Of a stretch of DNA of 64,000 nucleotides, positions 34,225-42,800 are shown in pieces. The notes beneath the pieces were generated by a model. The model was not told where the DNA came from and made no database searches. It saw nothing but the letters and a program-made list of their open reading frames with translations. The DNA comes from Geotalea sp. SG265. Lineage in GTDB: Bacteria > Desulfobacterota > Desulfuromonadia > Geobacterales > Geobacteraceae. Both the position numbers and the translations under genes were made by a program. The stretch spans positions 1 to 64,000 of the forward strand of contig NZ_JAKZFT010000002.1 in NCBI RefSeq assembly GCF_022808985.1, written 5' to 3'. The stretch's first letter is position 1, and each line of letters starts with the position of its first letter.

Positions 34225-36405
34225 ATGACCACTGCCGGAGTCAGAATTGAACAGAAGCAGGTGGAAGGAGAACTGCAGGAAGCCAGAGCCATTCTGCGGA
34301 ATTTTTACGACACGTCTCCCTTCGCCGCAGGGGTCATTGAGATTGCCGAAGATGTGGTTCTCGCACTGGAAGTCAACAATGCAGCGGCCAGGCTCTTTAC
34401 CCTTGTCCCGCCTGCAAATGGAAAGCCTCTCCTCGGCGCCACTACCATTGCCAATGCCCAGTGGGCCGCGCAATGCCGCCATTGCCACAGTGAGGAGCTG
34501 CCGGTCAGCTTCGAATATGAGCACGCTCCCGCCAACAGCAAGCACTTGCTTTCCGTCATAATCGCCTCACTCGATTCTGGCGACGACGGCCGCCCCCGAT
34601 TCACCTTCGTCATTCAGGACATAGGCAAACAGAAGCGATGGAACGACGAGATCATGAGCTCCCGGGCCAGGCTTTCCGATATCCTGGAGAACATCAGCGA
34701 CGGCTTCCTCGCCGTCAATTACCAGTGGGAAATCACCTATGCCAACCGGCAAGCCTCGCGCAACAGCGAATATGAGCACGATGAACTTACGGGGCGCAAT
34801 CTTTGGGAAGCATTCCCTGAGTTGATCAATACCCAGCTGGAAACGGATTACCGCCGGACAATGACCCAGCGCATCTTCAGAAATCGTGAAATCTCGTGGG
34901 GTGCCGGCAACAACTGGTACGACATCAGGATCTTCCCCTCCCCCGAGGGGATATCAATTTTCTGGACCGGCATAACCGAACGGAAGCTGGCTGAGGAAAA
35001 CCTGCACAGGGTTAATGTCCAGTTGGAACAACGTGTCATGGAGCGCACCGGTGAGCTTGCCCTGATGGTAAGCTCACTTCAGGCCGAGGTGGAAGAGCGA
35101 AGAAGGGCGGAGCAGCAACTGCTGCAATTGAATCGCCTTTATGCCGTACTGAGTGAAACAACGCGAACCATTGTCCATACCACCGATCGCAATTCCCTCT
35201 TCGGGGAGATTTGCAGGGTGGCCGTTGAGCATGGCGGTTTCAAGTTGGCCTGGATTGGCCTTCTTGACGATGTGGGAATAATCAGAGCAGACAGCTGGAG
35301 CGGGGTGAACGACGGTTTCCTGGAGCTTTTCGCCACCGTTTCCTCGGAACAGCTTGCACAGATGCCCGCCACGGGTGCGGCCCTGAACAACGGGGCGTTA
35401 AGCATCTGCAACGACATCGTCAGGGAGGGTTTTCCGCCATGGCGTGATGAAGCGGCACATCGTGGATTCGGCGCAGCGGCCTCCATTCCCCTCAGGCTGC
35501 ACCGGACCGTTATCGGCGCATTCACCCTTTATGCGGAGGAGCCGGGATTTTTCAGCCGGCAGCTGATCAGTCTGTTGCATCAATTGGCAGCCAATATCTG
35601 TTTCGCCCTGGATAATGTGGATATGGCCTGCCGCCGCCTGGAGGCGGAGCTCAAACTGGCCCGGGAAAGCGAAGAGCGGCTGAAAGCCATGGAGCAGCTT
35701 CACCAGAGGGAACGCATGCTCATGGAGCAGAACCGCCATGCCGCCATGGGAGAAATGGTGGGCAACATCGCCCATCAGTGGCGCCAGCCCCTCAACTCGC
35801 TGGCCCTCCTGCTTCAGAGGATACCCCTCTTCTACGAGGCAGGCAGGGTGGACCTGCAATTCCTTGAAAACAACGTGCAGAAGTCCATGGAGCTCATCAA
35901 CCACATGTCACAGACCATAGATGATTTTCGCAATTTCTTCAGGCCTGAAAAGTGCCGGACCCACTTCAGGCTGGCCGACGTCGTGGCAAAAGCCCAGTCG
36001 CTGGTGGAAGCGACCTTCATGGATCTGGGGATAACCATGCAGGTCAGCACAGAAGATGATCCGATCGTGGACGGCTATCCCAACGATTTTTCCCAGATCC
36101 TCCTCAATATCCTGATCAATGCCCGAGATGCCTTTCTTGAGCGGGAAGACATCTCGCATCCGCACATCACCATCAGGCTTGGGACCGAAGGCGCCAAAAC
36201 GGTGGTCACTGTCACCGACAATGCCGGGGGGATACCGGACGAGATCATGCCCAATATTTTCGATCCCTATTTCACCACCAAGGGGCCCGACAAGGGCACC
36301 GGCATCGGCCTGCATATGGCGAAAACAATCATCGAAAAGAACATGAACGGGATGCTCACCGTTCGCAACACCGGTAACGGCGCAGAATTCAAGATTGAGG
36401 TATGA
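34225..36405 (+). CDS. Soluble PAS-PAS-GAF sensor histidine kinase
   Basis: 726-residue cytoplasmic kinase without membrane helices. Order: PAS-like region (~15-115), second PAS (~150-260, ILENISDGFLAVNYQWEITY), coiled coil, GAF (~300-450, TDRNSLFGEICRVAVEHGGF), then H-box in MVGNIAHQWRQPLNSLALLL and an HATPase domain with N box (LLNILINARDAF), G1 (VTDNAGGIPDEI) and G2 (GTGIGLHMAK). The start at 34225 follows GGAGAAG; 34177 is an alternative. It overlaps the next gene by 4 bp, so it is paired with the receiver-PAS-kinase protein, which may be its phosphorylation target. Signal unknown. Confidence 0.9.
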   Translation: MTTAGVRIEQKQVEGELQEARAILRNFYDTSPFAAGVIEIAEDVVLALEVNNAAARLFTLVPPANGKPLLGATTIANAQWAAQCRHCHSEELPVSFEYEHAPANSKHLLSVIIASLDSGDDGRPRFTFVIQDIGKQKRWNDEIMSSRARLSDILENISDGFLAVNYQWEITYANRQASRNSEYEHDELTGRNLWEAFPELINTQLETDYRRTMTQRIFRNREISWGAGNNWYDIRIFPSPEGISIFWTGITERKLAEENLHRVNVQLEQRVMERTGELALMVSSLQAEVEERRRAEQQLLQLNRLYAVLSETTRTIVHTTDRNSLFGEICRVAVEHGGFKLAWIGLLDDVGIIRADSWSGVNDGFLELFATVSSEQLAQMPATGAALNNGALSICNDIVREGFPPWRDEAAHRGFGAAASIPLRLHRTVIGAFTLYAEEPGFFSRQLISLLHQLAANICFALDNVDMACRRLEAELKLARESEERLKAMEQLHQRERMLMEQNRHAAMGEMVGNIAHQWRQPLNSLALLLQRIPLFYEAGRVDLQFLENNVQKSMELINHMSQTIDDFRNFFRPEKCRTHFRLADVVAKAQSLVEATFMDLGITMQVSTEDDPIVDGYPNDFSQILLNILINARDAFLEREDISHPHITIRLGTEGAKTVVTVTDNAGGIPDEIMPNIFDPYFTTKGPDKGTGIGLHMAKTIIEKNMNGMLTVRNTGNGAEFKIEV

Positions 36406-37949
36406 AGATGGAAAAGACAGTATGTCTCGGCAGAGGCATGAAAATTCTCTTTGTGGAGGACGACCCCCTTTCACGGGACCTCTTGTCCACCATGCTCGCC
36501 ATCGGTTTTCCCGAAAGCGAGCTTTTGACGGCGGAAAACGGCGAAGATGGGCTGAAGCTGTACCTGGAGCAGAATCCCGACCTGGTTTTGAGCGACATCC
36601 ACATGCCCCACGTGGACGGTATCGCCATGGCGGAAAAGATCAAGGAGATGCGCCCCGAAGCGGTCATTATCATCATCTCTGCCCACAGTGACACCCGCCA
36701 CCTCATCAAGGCGATCGAACTGGGTATTACCCGTTACATCCTCAAACCGGTGGACAAGCAGAAGCTTTTCACCACCATGGAGAGCGCCATGGCCGGGCTG
36801 ACCATGGAACGCCAGCTGAAAGAGCATCAGAAACAACTCCGGGAGAGCAGGGAGCTTCTATACTCAATCGTTGAGAGCAACTGCGACGTGGTATTCATTA
36901 AGGACCTTGAAGGGCGTTACCTGCAGGTAAATCCGGCCACCACGGTCGCCACGGGCAAAAGCGCCGACGAGATTATCGGCCACGACGACTATGCCCTTTT
37001 TCCTCACGAAACGGCAGAAATCTTCCGCAGAAACGATTCCCTGGTAATCAATAGCGGCAATCTCATGAATTTTGAGGAAAGCATAGCAGACAAGAACGGC
37101 GAAACCCTTTTTTTTCTGACCACCAGAGGTCCGTTGCATGACGACCAGGGCAACATCACCTCCACCTTCGGCGTCGCCCGCAACGTGACAGAGCAGAAAC
37201 GGTACGAGAAGCACATCGAACGCCATAATGCCGCACTGGAAGAGCGGGTTAAGGAACGGACCTGGGACCTGGAGCAGTCAAACAGAGAGATGGAAGCCTT
37301 CTGCCACGCCATCTCCCATGAGCTGCGTGCTCCCATCGCCAGGCTGGAAGGGTTCCACCAGGCTGTTGCCGAATGTCTGGAAGCCCAGGATGTGCAGGAC
37401 ATTCCCTATTACCTGGAGAGGCTCGGCTTTTCCACCCAGCAACTTAAGGCGGCAGTGGACGCCCTGCTGATGATGTACCGGCTGACCAGGGCGGATATCT
37501 CTCCTGAACCGGTCAACCTGACCTATCTCTCCCAGCAGGTGATGATCGACCTGATGGATGAATACGGCAGCCGCACCATCCATTTCGACAACAGACCCGA
37601 AACCATAGTACGGGGAGATCGCAAGCTCCTCACCCTCTGCATGCACAATCTCCTCGGCAATGCCCTCAAATATTCCTCGAAAAAGCCTGAGTCGCTGATC
37701 AGTATCGGGCTGGAAGAGCGGGAGGGAGAGCCGGTCTACTTTGTCCGGGACAACGGGGCGGGATTTGACATGGCCTATGCAGACAATCTCTTCAAACCCT
37801 TTTCACGCCTGCATCATCCCAGCGAATTCGAAGGGACCGGCATCGGCCTTGCCACGGTGCAGCGCATCATCGAGAAGCATCAGGGTAGGATCTGGGCGGA
37901 TAGCCGATTAGACGAGGGCACGACCATCTACTTCACCTTGGGGCTATAA
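36402..37949 (+). CDS. Response regulator-PAS-histidine kinase hybrid
   Basis: 515 residues. An N-terminal receiver domain (~13-125) with DD in KILFVEDDP, phosphoacceptor Asp in DLVLSDIHMPHVDG and Lys in YILKPVDK; a PAS domain (~145-265, IVESNCDVVFIKDLEGRYLQ); a coiled coil; H-box AFCHAISHELRAPIARLEGF; and an HATPase with FVRDNGAGFDM and FEGTGIGLATV. The receiver-first order means it can receive a phosphate and itself act as a kinase, making a relay with the upstream kinase, whose stop it overlaps (ATGA). Soluble. No DNA-binding domain, so the output must pass to another regulator. Confidence 0.9.
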   Translation: MKMEKTVCLGRGMKILFVEDDPLSRDLLSTMLAIGFPESELLTAENGEDGLKLYLEQNPDLVLSDIHMPHVDGIAMAEKIKEMRPEAVIIIISAHSDTRHLIKAIELGITRYILKPVDKQKLFTTMESAMAGLTMERQLKEHQKQLRESRELLYSIVESNCDVVFIKDLEGRYLQVNPATTVATGKSADEIIGHDDYALFPHETAEIFRRNDSLVINSGNLMNFEESIADKNGETLFFLTTRGPLHDDQGNITSTFGVARNVTEQKRYEKHIERHNAALEERVKERTWDLEQSNREMEAFCHAISHELRAPIARLEGFHQAVAECLEAQDVQDIPYYLERLGFSTQQLKAAVDALLMMYRLTRADISPEPVNLTYLSQQVMIDLMDEYGSRTIHFDNRPETIVRGDRKLLTLCMHNLLGNALKYSSKKPESLISIGLEEREGEPVYFVRDNGAGFDMAYADNLFKPFSRLHHPSEFEGTGIGLATVQRIIEKHQGRIWADSRLDEGTTIYFTLGL

Positions 37950-38068
37950 ACAGAAGCCTCCTCCCGGTAAGGAAGGAGGCCGCCGTCCCCTTTCATTGGT
38001 TCTTCAGATTTTCCGGGGAAGGCAGCCGTGACATCCCTTTCTTTCCCCGAAACGCTCGGACGAACCTT

Positions 38069-39484
38069 TCATTTCTTGATCACGCAATCGATTATGGCGT
38101 TAATCCTTCGGTTTTTCTTGCGCCCTTCCGGGGTTGTGTTGTAGGCAAGACGCCGCGAAGAGCCATACCCCTTGGCCGAGAGGCGTGACCGCTCTATGCC
38201 GAATTTCTCCACCAGATAGTTCACCACACTCTCCGCCCTTTCCTGGGAAAGTTTCCGGTTGAGTTCCTCAGTGCCGGTATTATCGGTGTGCCCCTCGATA
38301 AGCGCGGTCGTGGTTGGATACTGTTTCATATAGTCAGCAACGCGCGCTATTTCGTCATGGTACTGGGGACGTATGTCCGCCTTGCCGGTATCGAATTCCA
38401 CCAGCAGCGACATGCAGAGGCGTTCCGGCGGTGTGATCTTCGTTGCATCGAAGGCACAGTCGATGATGGCATCGATGCGGCGGTTCTTCTGCTTTCCCTC
38501 CTCGGAAGCATTGTCGGCAACGGGATTTTTCGATCCGTTACCGGTAGTGGAGAGGCGAGAGCGGTCGATGCCGAATTTTTCCACCAGGTAGTCGGCCACG
38601 CTCTCGGCCCGCCTCCGCGACAGTTCCAGGTTATGCTCATAAGTGCCCACGTTGTCAGTGTTTCCCTCTATGACGGCGGTCGTATCAGGATACCGCTGCA
38701 TGAACTCCCCGACCTTGGCCACTTCCCGGGAGTCCTCCGCCCGGATAACGGCCTTGTCGATATCGAACTGCAGGTTCAGGGTAATGCAGTACTTGTAACG
38801 GCCCGGAGTTGGCTCTGTCGCCGGGACAGGGGCAGGAGGAGCCTCCTCGGCCGGAGGAGCGGGAACGGCCTTTAACTCCGGGGGCGCCGGAGCGACCGGT
38901 ACCGCAGGCTGAATGCCCCCGAACTGCCAGGCAAGGCCGACCGTGTATTCATAGTTGAAGCGGGTCGCTTCTTCGTGATATTCCCCGGGCCGCTGGAATT
39001 TTGTCCCCTCACGAAATACCATGTGGCGGAAATCTGCACGCAGGGCAAGGTCGTCTGTAAGAAAATATTTGGCGCCGATTCCGTAATCGAAAGCCCCCTT
39101 GCTGGCGGAATGCTGCCCCTCACCATCCCTCGTCAACCCCACATAGCCGGCAGCCAGATACGGCACCAGCCTGTTGTCCGGGAATGCATGCAGGAGCACC
39201 TCCCCCCCGTAACGGTACAGGTTGATGTCCTGATCCGTCCTGGTGGATTCGGTCCGGACATAGTCAAACAGCGCTTCCACTCCCCAGTGCTTGGTAAAAT
39301 TGTAACCACCGCGCACCCCGAAGACAGGCCTGGTTTCAATATGCTGCCTGCCATCGAAGGTGTAGCCGCCGATGATGCCTGAAACGGTGAAAGCCCCGGG
39401 CCGGATGCCTTCAGCCATGACTGCAGAGAATAGCAAAAGGATGATCAGGGGAATCAGAGCGATCACTACGCTGATTTTCTTCAC
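38069..39484 (-). CDS. OmpA-family outer-membrane protein with two OmpA domains
   Basis: 471 residues: signal peptide (cleavage after SAVMA), an 8-strand OmpA-type beta-barrel (~25-195, GGYTFDGRQHIETRPVFGVR, AWQFGG), a Pro/Ala linker (~197-225) and two peptidoglycan-binding OmpA domains (~230-345 and 350-470). Each of those has TAVIEGNTDNVGTYEHNLELS-like and QKNRRIDAIIDC motifs. Links outer membrane and cell wall. Starts with GTG at 39484, preceded by AAAGGAGG at 6 bases. Doubling of the C-terminal domain is unusual against single-domain OmpA. Its own sigma-70-like promoter is visible just upstream. Confidence 0.9.
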   Translation of the reverse strand: MKKISVVIALIPLIILLLFSAVMAEGIRPGAFTVSGIIGGYTFDGRQHIETRPVFGVRGGYNFTKHWGVEALFDYVRTESTRTDQDINLYRYGGEVLLHAFPDNRLVPYLAAGYVGLTRDGEGQHSASKGAFDYGIGAKYFLTDDLALRADFRHMVFREGTKFQRPGEYHEEATRFNYEYTVGLAWQFGGIQPAVPVAPAPPELKAVPAPPAEEAPPAPVPATEPTPGRYKYCITLNLQFDIDKAVIRAEDSREVAKVGEFMQRYPDTTAVIEGNTDNVGTYEHNLELSRRRAESVADYLVEKFGIDRSRLSTTGNGSKNPVADNASEEGKQKNRRIDAIIDCAFDATKITPPERLCMSLLVEFDTGKADIRPQYHDEIARVADYMKQYPTTTALIEGHTDNTGTEELNRKLSQERAESVVNYLVEKFGIERSRLSAKGYGSSRRLAYNTTPEGRKKNRRINAIIDCVIKK

Positions 39485-39532
39485 AACATGCCTCCTTTAT
39501 GACAATCAAACATTAATAATATTTTATTAATA

Positions 39533-39560
39533 ACTCTAGAATAGACTTTCTTTTTGTCAA
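39533..39560 (-). promoter_or_regulatory. Sigma-70-like promoter of the OmpA-family gene
   Basis: Minus strand TTGACA (39560-39555), 16-base spacer, TAGAGT (39538-39533), about 50 bp before the GTG start. Confidence 0.5.
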
Positions 39561-39572
39561 CGCAGTTCAGGG

Positions 39573-39602
39573 AAAAAAAGGGCGGCTGGAAGCAACCGCC
39601 CG
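39573..39602 (-). terminator. Leftward terminator-like hairpin upstream of the omp promoter
   Basis: Minus strand GGGCGG...CCGCCC hairpin followed by seven T. It lies upstream of the omp promoter in a divergent region, so it would stop leftward transcription arising in front of or antisense to the kinase gene. Confidence 0.6.
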
Positions 39603-39743
39603 GCCGACCATGGAACACCAATTTTTTTTATTGCCAGAGGAACTTTTCATGTTAAAATTATCGTCAATTAATTATTTCTCTTTATTTATTAGTAAATTAT
39701 GTTCTCTATTCACTTCTCCGAACGAAGCTAAGGCGGATAAACC

Positions 39744-40967
39744 ATGAAAGTCCTAGTCCATCATCCCCCCCAGCCGAAAGCTCTACCCCTTGCAATGATC
39801 CTCCTGGTTGTCGCCGCTGCGTACATCTCGGTCTCTCATTCTATCGGATTCGCATTCACCGCACTGGTGGGCATTGTGGCGGTGATCGTTGCCGGATACC
39901 TGTTGTTCTGTCTTACCTCGGGCCAGTGGGCAATCTTTTCGCAAGATGCAGCCGCCCTGTGCGGCACCGGCTTTAAGTTCAGGTTCGGTTCTGCCGGAGA
40001 CTTGGCGGACACCACCGATGCACCCGGTGGGAGGAGGAATCCAGTGCAGGTAAACGTACGGGACATGAGTAGACAGCAGATCGCAGACAATCGCGAGCAG
40101 TTGGGGGAAGTTGCTTCGGTCATCAGCGCCGGACTCTTTCAGCTGAACCAGCGTCTCAATCAGGAAATGCAGGGGCGCCTCGCGGCGGAAAAAGAGGTGC
40201 AAAACTTGCGGCTGGAGCTGGAGAAACGAGTAACGGAACGCACCAGCCAGCTCCAGGCGGCAAACCAGGAACTGGAATCATTCAGTTTTGCCGTATCCCA
40301 TGATCTGCGCTCCCCACTGACCAGCATCATCGGCTTCAGCAACGCCTTGCTGGAGGACTGTGGCGACAGTCTCAGCAAAGACGCGCACCATTATCTGGAA
40401 AGGATCATCGCCGCTTCCGACCGGATGAAAGGGAAGATTGAGGCCCTGCTCAACTTTTCCAGAATGAACTTGACTGGGCTGTCGGTGACGGACGTGGACC
40501 TGAGCCGGCTAGCCTGGGAGATTATCCAGGATTTGCGCGAAGCTTTTCCACGGGAAAATAGTGAAATTTTGATTGACGAGGGATTAACCACAAAAGCGGA
40601 CCGGGTATTGCTGCGCACGGTTCTGGAAAATCTGCTGGGAAATGCCTGGAAGTACACCGCTAGGAAGGATAAGACCGTGATTCGCTTCGGAGCACGGCAC
40701 ATGAACGGGGAAAGCGTATATTTCATTTCCGATAATGGAGCGGGATTCGACATGGAACATTCAGACAAGCTGTTTGAGCCCTTCCAGAGACTGCATCGCA
40801 TCGACGAGTTCGAAGGAAACGGCATCGGCCTCACCACCGTCAAGCGCATCATCCGCCATCATGGCGGCAGAGTCTGGGGGGAAGCGGCCGTCGACCGGGG
40901 TGCGACCTTTTATTTCACCATCGGCCAGGCCGAAAATTACGGAACCGCTCCACCGCATCGCCAATGA
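39744..40967 (+). CDS. Membrane-anchored sensor histidine kinase
   Basis: 407 residues. Two N-terminal membrane helices (~16-33 and 37-57) with almost no periplasmic loop, so it probably senses membrane or cytoplasmic cues. A coiled coil (~105-175) precedes H-box SFAVSHDLRSPLTSIIGFSN and an HATPase domain with FISDNGAGFDM and FEGNGIGLTTV. No receiver domain or neighbouring response regulator. Its last 53 bp overlap the 3' end of the convergent aminotransferase gene, so the two transcripts are complementary at their ends. Confidence 0.88.
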   Translation: MKVLVHHPPQPKALPLAMILLVVAAAYISVSHSIGFAFTALVGIVAVIVAGYLLFCLTSGQWAIFSQDAAALCGTGFKFRFGSAGDLADTTDAPGGRRNPVQVNVRDMSRQQIADNREQLGEVASVISAGLFQLNQRLNQEMQGRLAAEKEVQNLRLELEKRVTERTSQLQAANQELESFSFAVSHDLRSPLTSIIGFSNALLEDCGDSLSKDAHHYLERIIAASDRMKGKIEALLNFSRMNLTGLSVTDVDLSRLAWEIIQDLREAFPRENSEILIDEGLTTKADRVLLRTVLENLLGNAWKYTARKDKTVIRFGARHMNGESVYFISDNGAGFDMEHSDKLFEPFQRLHRIDEFEGNGIGLTTVKRIIRHHGGRVWGEAAVDRGATFYFTIGQAENYGTAPPHRQ

Positions 40968-42093
40968 GCTCCTGCCGGATATTGCCGAAGGCCAGCCGCA
41001 GATAATCGGTCAGCCCCGGGCCGAAGGCCTCACCGGGCAACGTCAACAGTCCAGCCTCCTCCACCAGCTTTTTCGCCACGTCTCTGCCGGTCCTCCCCTG
41101 AAAGGGATGGCGCACCCAGCCGAAAAACGTCCCGCTCGCCACCAGCCTGAAGGCATTGCCCGGCTGGTTGAATTCCGCACAAAAGCAATCGTGCCGCTTT
41201 TCCATCATCACCCTGTTCTGCCTCACCCATTCGTCCAGGTTCTCAGCGCCAAATTGCACCGCGTGCTGGGTGATCCGCGGCTGACAGACGGCCATGGTAT
41301 CCTGGGCCTTCAGGGCGTGATGAATAAACCTTTTGGAAGCAGCAAGCATGCCGGCCCGGTAGCCGGTCAGGGCGTAGGTTTTACCGAAAGAGGCGATATG
41401 AACAAAGTGGTCACCCCAGTCGGCACGGGCAAAAAGGTCGTGGGGACGGGCGCCGCCTGCAATGAAATCGCTGTAGGTCTCATCCAGGACCAGTGCCAGG
41501 CCGTGCTCGGCCGCCAGCTCATAGAGCTGGTGAATGGTTGCCGGCGGGGTCACCATACCGGTAGGATTGCTGGGGGTCACCAGAAGAATTGCCCTGGTGC
41601 GGGGAGTGATCAGGGCTTTTACCCCCAAGACTGACGGCAGCCCCCCGGCAGCTTCGTCGAATGGGAGGTAGACGGGGCGAATGCCGAGAATCTCCAGTGC
41701 CATGGGATGATCGAAATATGCCGGGAGGGGCACTATCACCTCATCCCCCTTCCTACACAGGGTAACCATGGCAAGCCAGAAGGCCTGGCTGGCACCGATG
41801 GTCAGGCAAAGCTGCGCCGGGTCCAGCTTCGCGCCGTAGGTCCGGCCGTACCGGGCACAGATCGACTCACGCACTTCGGGAAGCCCCTCGTCGGGGGAAT
41901 AACGGGCAGTGAGGGGATCGGCGGTCAATCCGGCCAGATGTTCGCTCAACGCAGGGGCCGGAGGATAATCGGGCACAGCCTGGCACAGGTCCACAAGAGG
42001 CAATTCGGGACGCGCCGCCGCCAGCCACCCCTTCACCTCGGAAATGGGCGGAAAATGAACCTTCTCGATCAGATCACTGACGGGGTATTTCAT
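40915..42093 (-). CDS. PLP-dependent aminotransferase (class I/II, AspC-like fold)
   Basis: 392 residues. PLP lysine in HIASFGKTYALTGYRAGM, substrate/PLP segments LVTPSNPTGMVTPP and DETYSDF, and the conserved C-terminal Arg region (YLRLAFGN). Fold type I aminotransferase of alpha-family type; amino donor and acceptor cannot be told. ATG at 42093 preceded by GGGAGA; the longer open frame runs back through the DTW gene and is not used. Start overlaps the DTW gene by 20 bp, so both are probably cotranscribed. The 3' end overlaps the convergent kinase gene by 53 bp. Confidence 0.88.
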   Translation of the reverse strand: MKYPVSDLIEKVHFPPISEVKGWLAAARPELPLVDLCQAVPDYPPAPALSEHLAGLTADPLTARYSPDEGLPEVRESICARYGRTYGAKLDPAQLCLTIGASQAFWLAMVTLCRKGDEVIVPLPAYFDHPMALEILGIRPVYLPFDEAAGGLPSVLGVKALITPRTRAILLVTPSNPTGMVTPPATIHQLYELAAEHGLALVLDETYSDFIAGGARPHDLFARADWGDHFVHIASFGKTYALTGYRAGMLAASKRFIHHALKAQDTMAVCQPRITQHAVQFGAENLDEWVRQNRVMMEKRHDCFCAEFNQPGNAFRLVASGTFFGWVRHPFQGRTGRDVAKKLVEEAGLLTLPGEAFGPGLTDYLRLAFGNIRQELIGDAVERFRNFRPGRW

Positions 42094-42721
42094 CGGCTCT
42101 CCCTTCGTCCGGAAGAGGGGCTCGCCCTCCAGCCCCCTTGGCAATGAGCGTTCTGCGGACCATCTGGCGAAACAGCTTCTCCATCCCCTCCTGCACGGTT
42201 CGGGATTCGACGATGCCCATGGCCCGGGCAATGGCTTCAAAGGTGGCAAGACCTTCCTCATGGTGCTCCCGCCGTACACCCCACTCGCTCGGCCTCCCTG
42301 CCGGAAGCCGAACCCGGGCAGCCTTTTCCAGCCCTGGAAGCCTGCGTCCCATGCGCGAGGCCTGCCGCCAGTTGCCATCCGGCACCACCAGAGTTATCGG
42401 GCGGCAGTCCTGAGCCAGCAGCGTTGCATCCAGTACGGGAACATCTTCGCCTGGATATAGAATTAATGTCCTCCGTTCGGGAACCATCAGGTCGCTGCAA
42501 TCGAGTGGCTGGTCCCGGCGGCCGTGGATGCGCAACTCGCTGTTTTTTAACGCCAGAAGTGCAAGGGGACCGGTGGCCGTAGTCTTGACCACCTCCCGGT
42601 GGTGCATGACCAGGACCAGCCTGGTAGCCAGTTCGTAGTGGGAAATCAGGTGACAGATGCACAAATGGTTGTGCATCCTGCAGTGTCGGCAACGCTCTGC
42701 CCTTTTGGATCTATTTCCCAC
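42074..42721 (-). CDS. DTW-domain tRNA-uridine aminocarboxypropyltransferase
   Basis: 215 residues, family-typical length. Zinc-type cysteines CRHCRMHNHLCICH at the N-terminus, then LILYPGEDVPVLD and VVPDGNWRQASRMGRR, the DTW-like motif (here DGNW) region that binds S-adenosylmethionine. The family (TapT/YfiP) makes acp3U in tRNA. I chose the GTG at 42721; earlier in-frame ATGs fall inside the transcription terminator of the preceding gene. Upstream of and overlapping the aminotransferase. Confidence 0.82.
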   Translation of the reverse strand: MGNRSKRAERCRHCRMHNHLCICHLISHYELATRLVLVMHHREVVKTTATGPLALLALKNSELRIHGRRDQPLDCSDLMVPERRTLILYPGEDVPVLDATLLAQDCRPITLVVPDGNWRQASRMGRRLPGLEKAARVRLPAGRPSEWGVRREHHEEGLATFEAIARAMGIVESRTVQEGMEKLFRQMVRRTLIAKGAGGRAPLPDEGRADEIPRQ

Positions 42722-42742
42722 GTTTTCTCTTTCTATACACGT

Positions 42743-42776
42743 AAAAAAGCCCCTGGGCGCTCTGCACAGGGGCTTC
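42743..42776 (-). terminator. Terminator after sfrA
   Basis: Minus strand AAGCCCCTG...CAGGGGCTT stem followed by T6, 25 bp past the sfrA stop and just before the DTW gene start. Confidence 0.85.
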
Positions 42777-42800
42777 TGCATTCGTTGTTGTCGTTTCCGC

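Larger units (their letters stand above)
39485..39743. other. Divergent intergenic region, ~260 bp
   Basis: Contains the omp promoter and a leftward terminator hairpin (listed separately); the remainder toward the kinase gene is AT-rich with no recognised element. Confidence 0.5.

Noticed and set aside
34470-34490. CRHCH (CxxCH) in the PAS-PAS-GAF kinase
   Set aside because: The protein has no signal peptide or membrane helix, so covalent heme attachment in the periplasm is not possible; treated as chance.
37952-37975. GCCTCCT...AGGAGGC hairpin after the hybrid kinase
   Set aside because: No T-tract on either strand, so I did not call a terminator.
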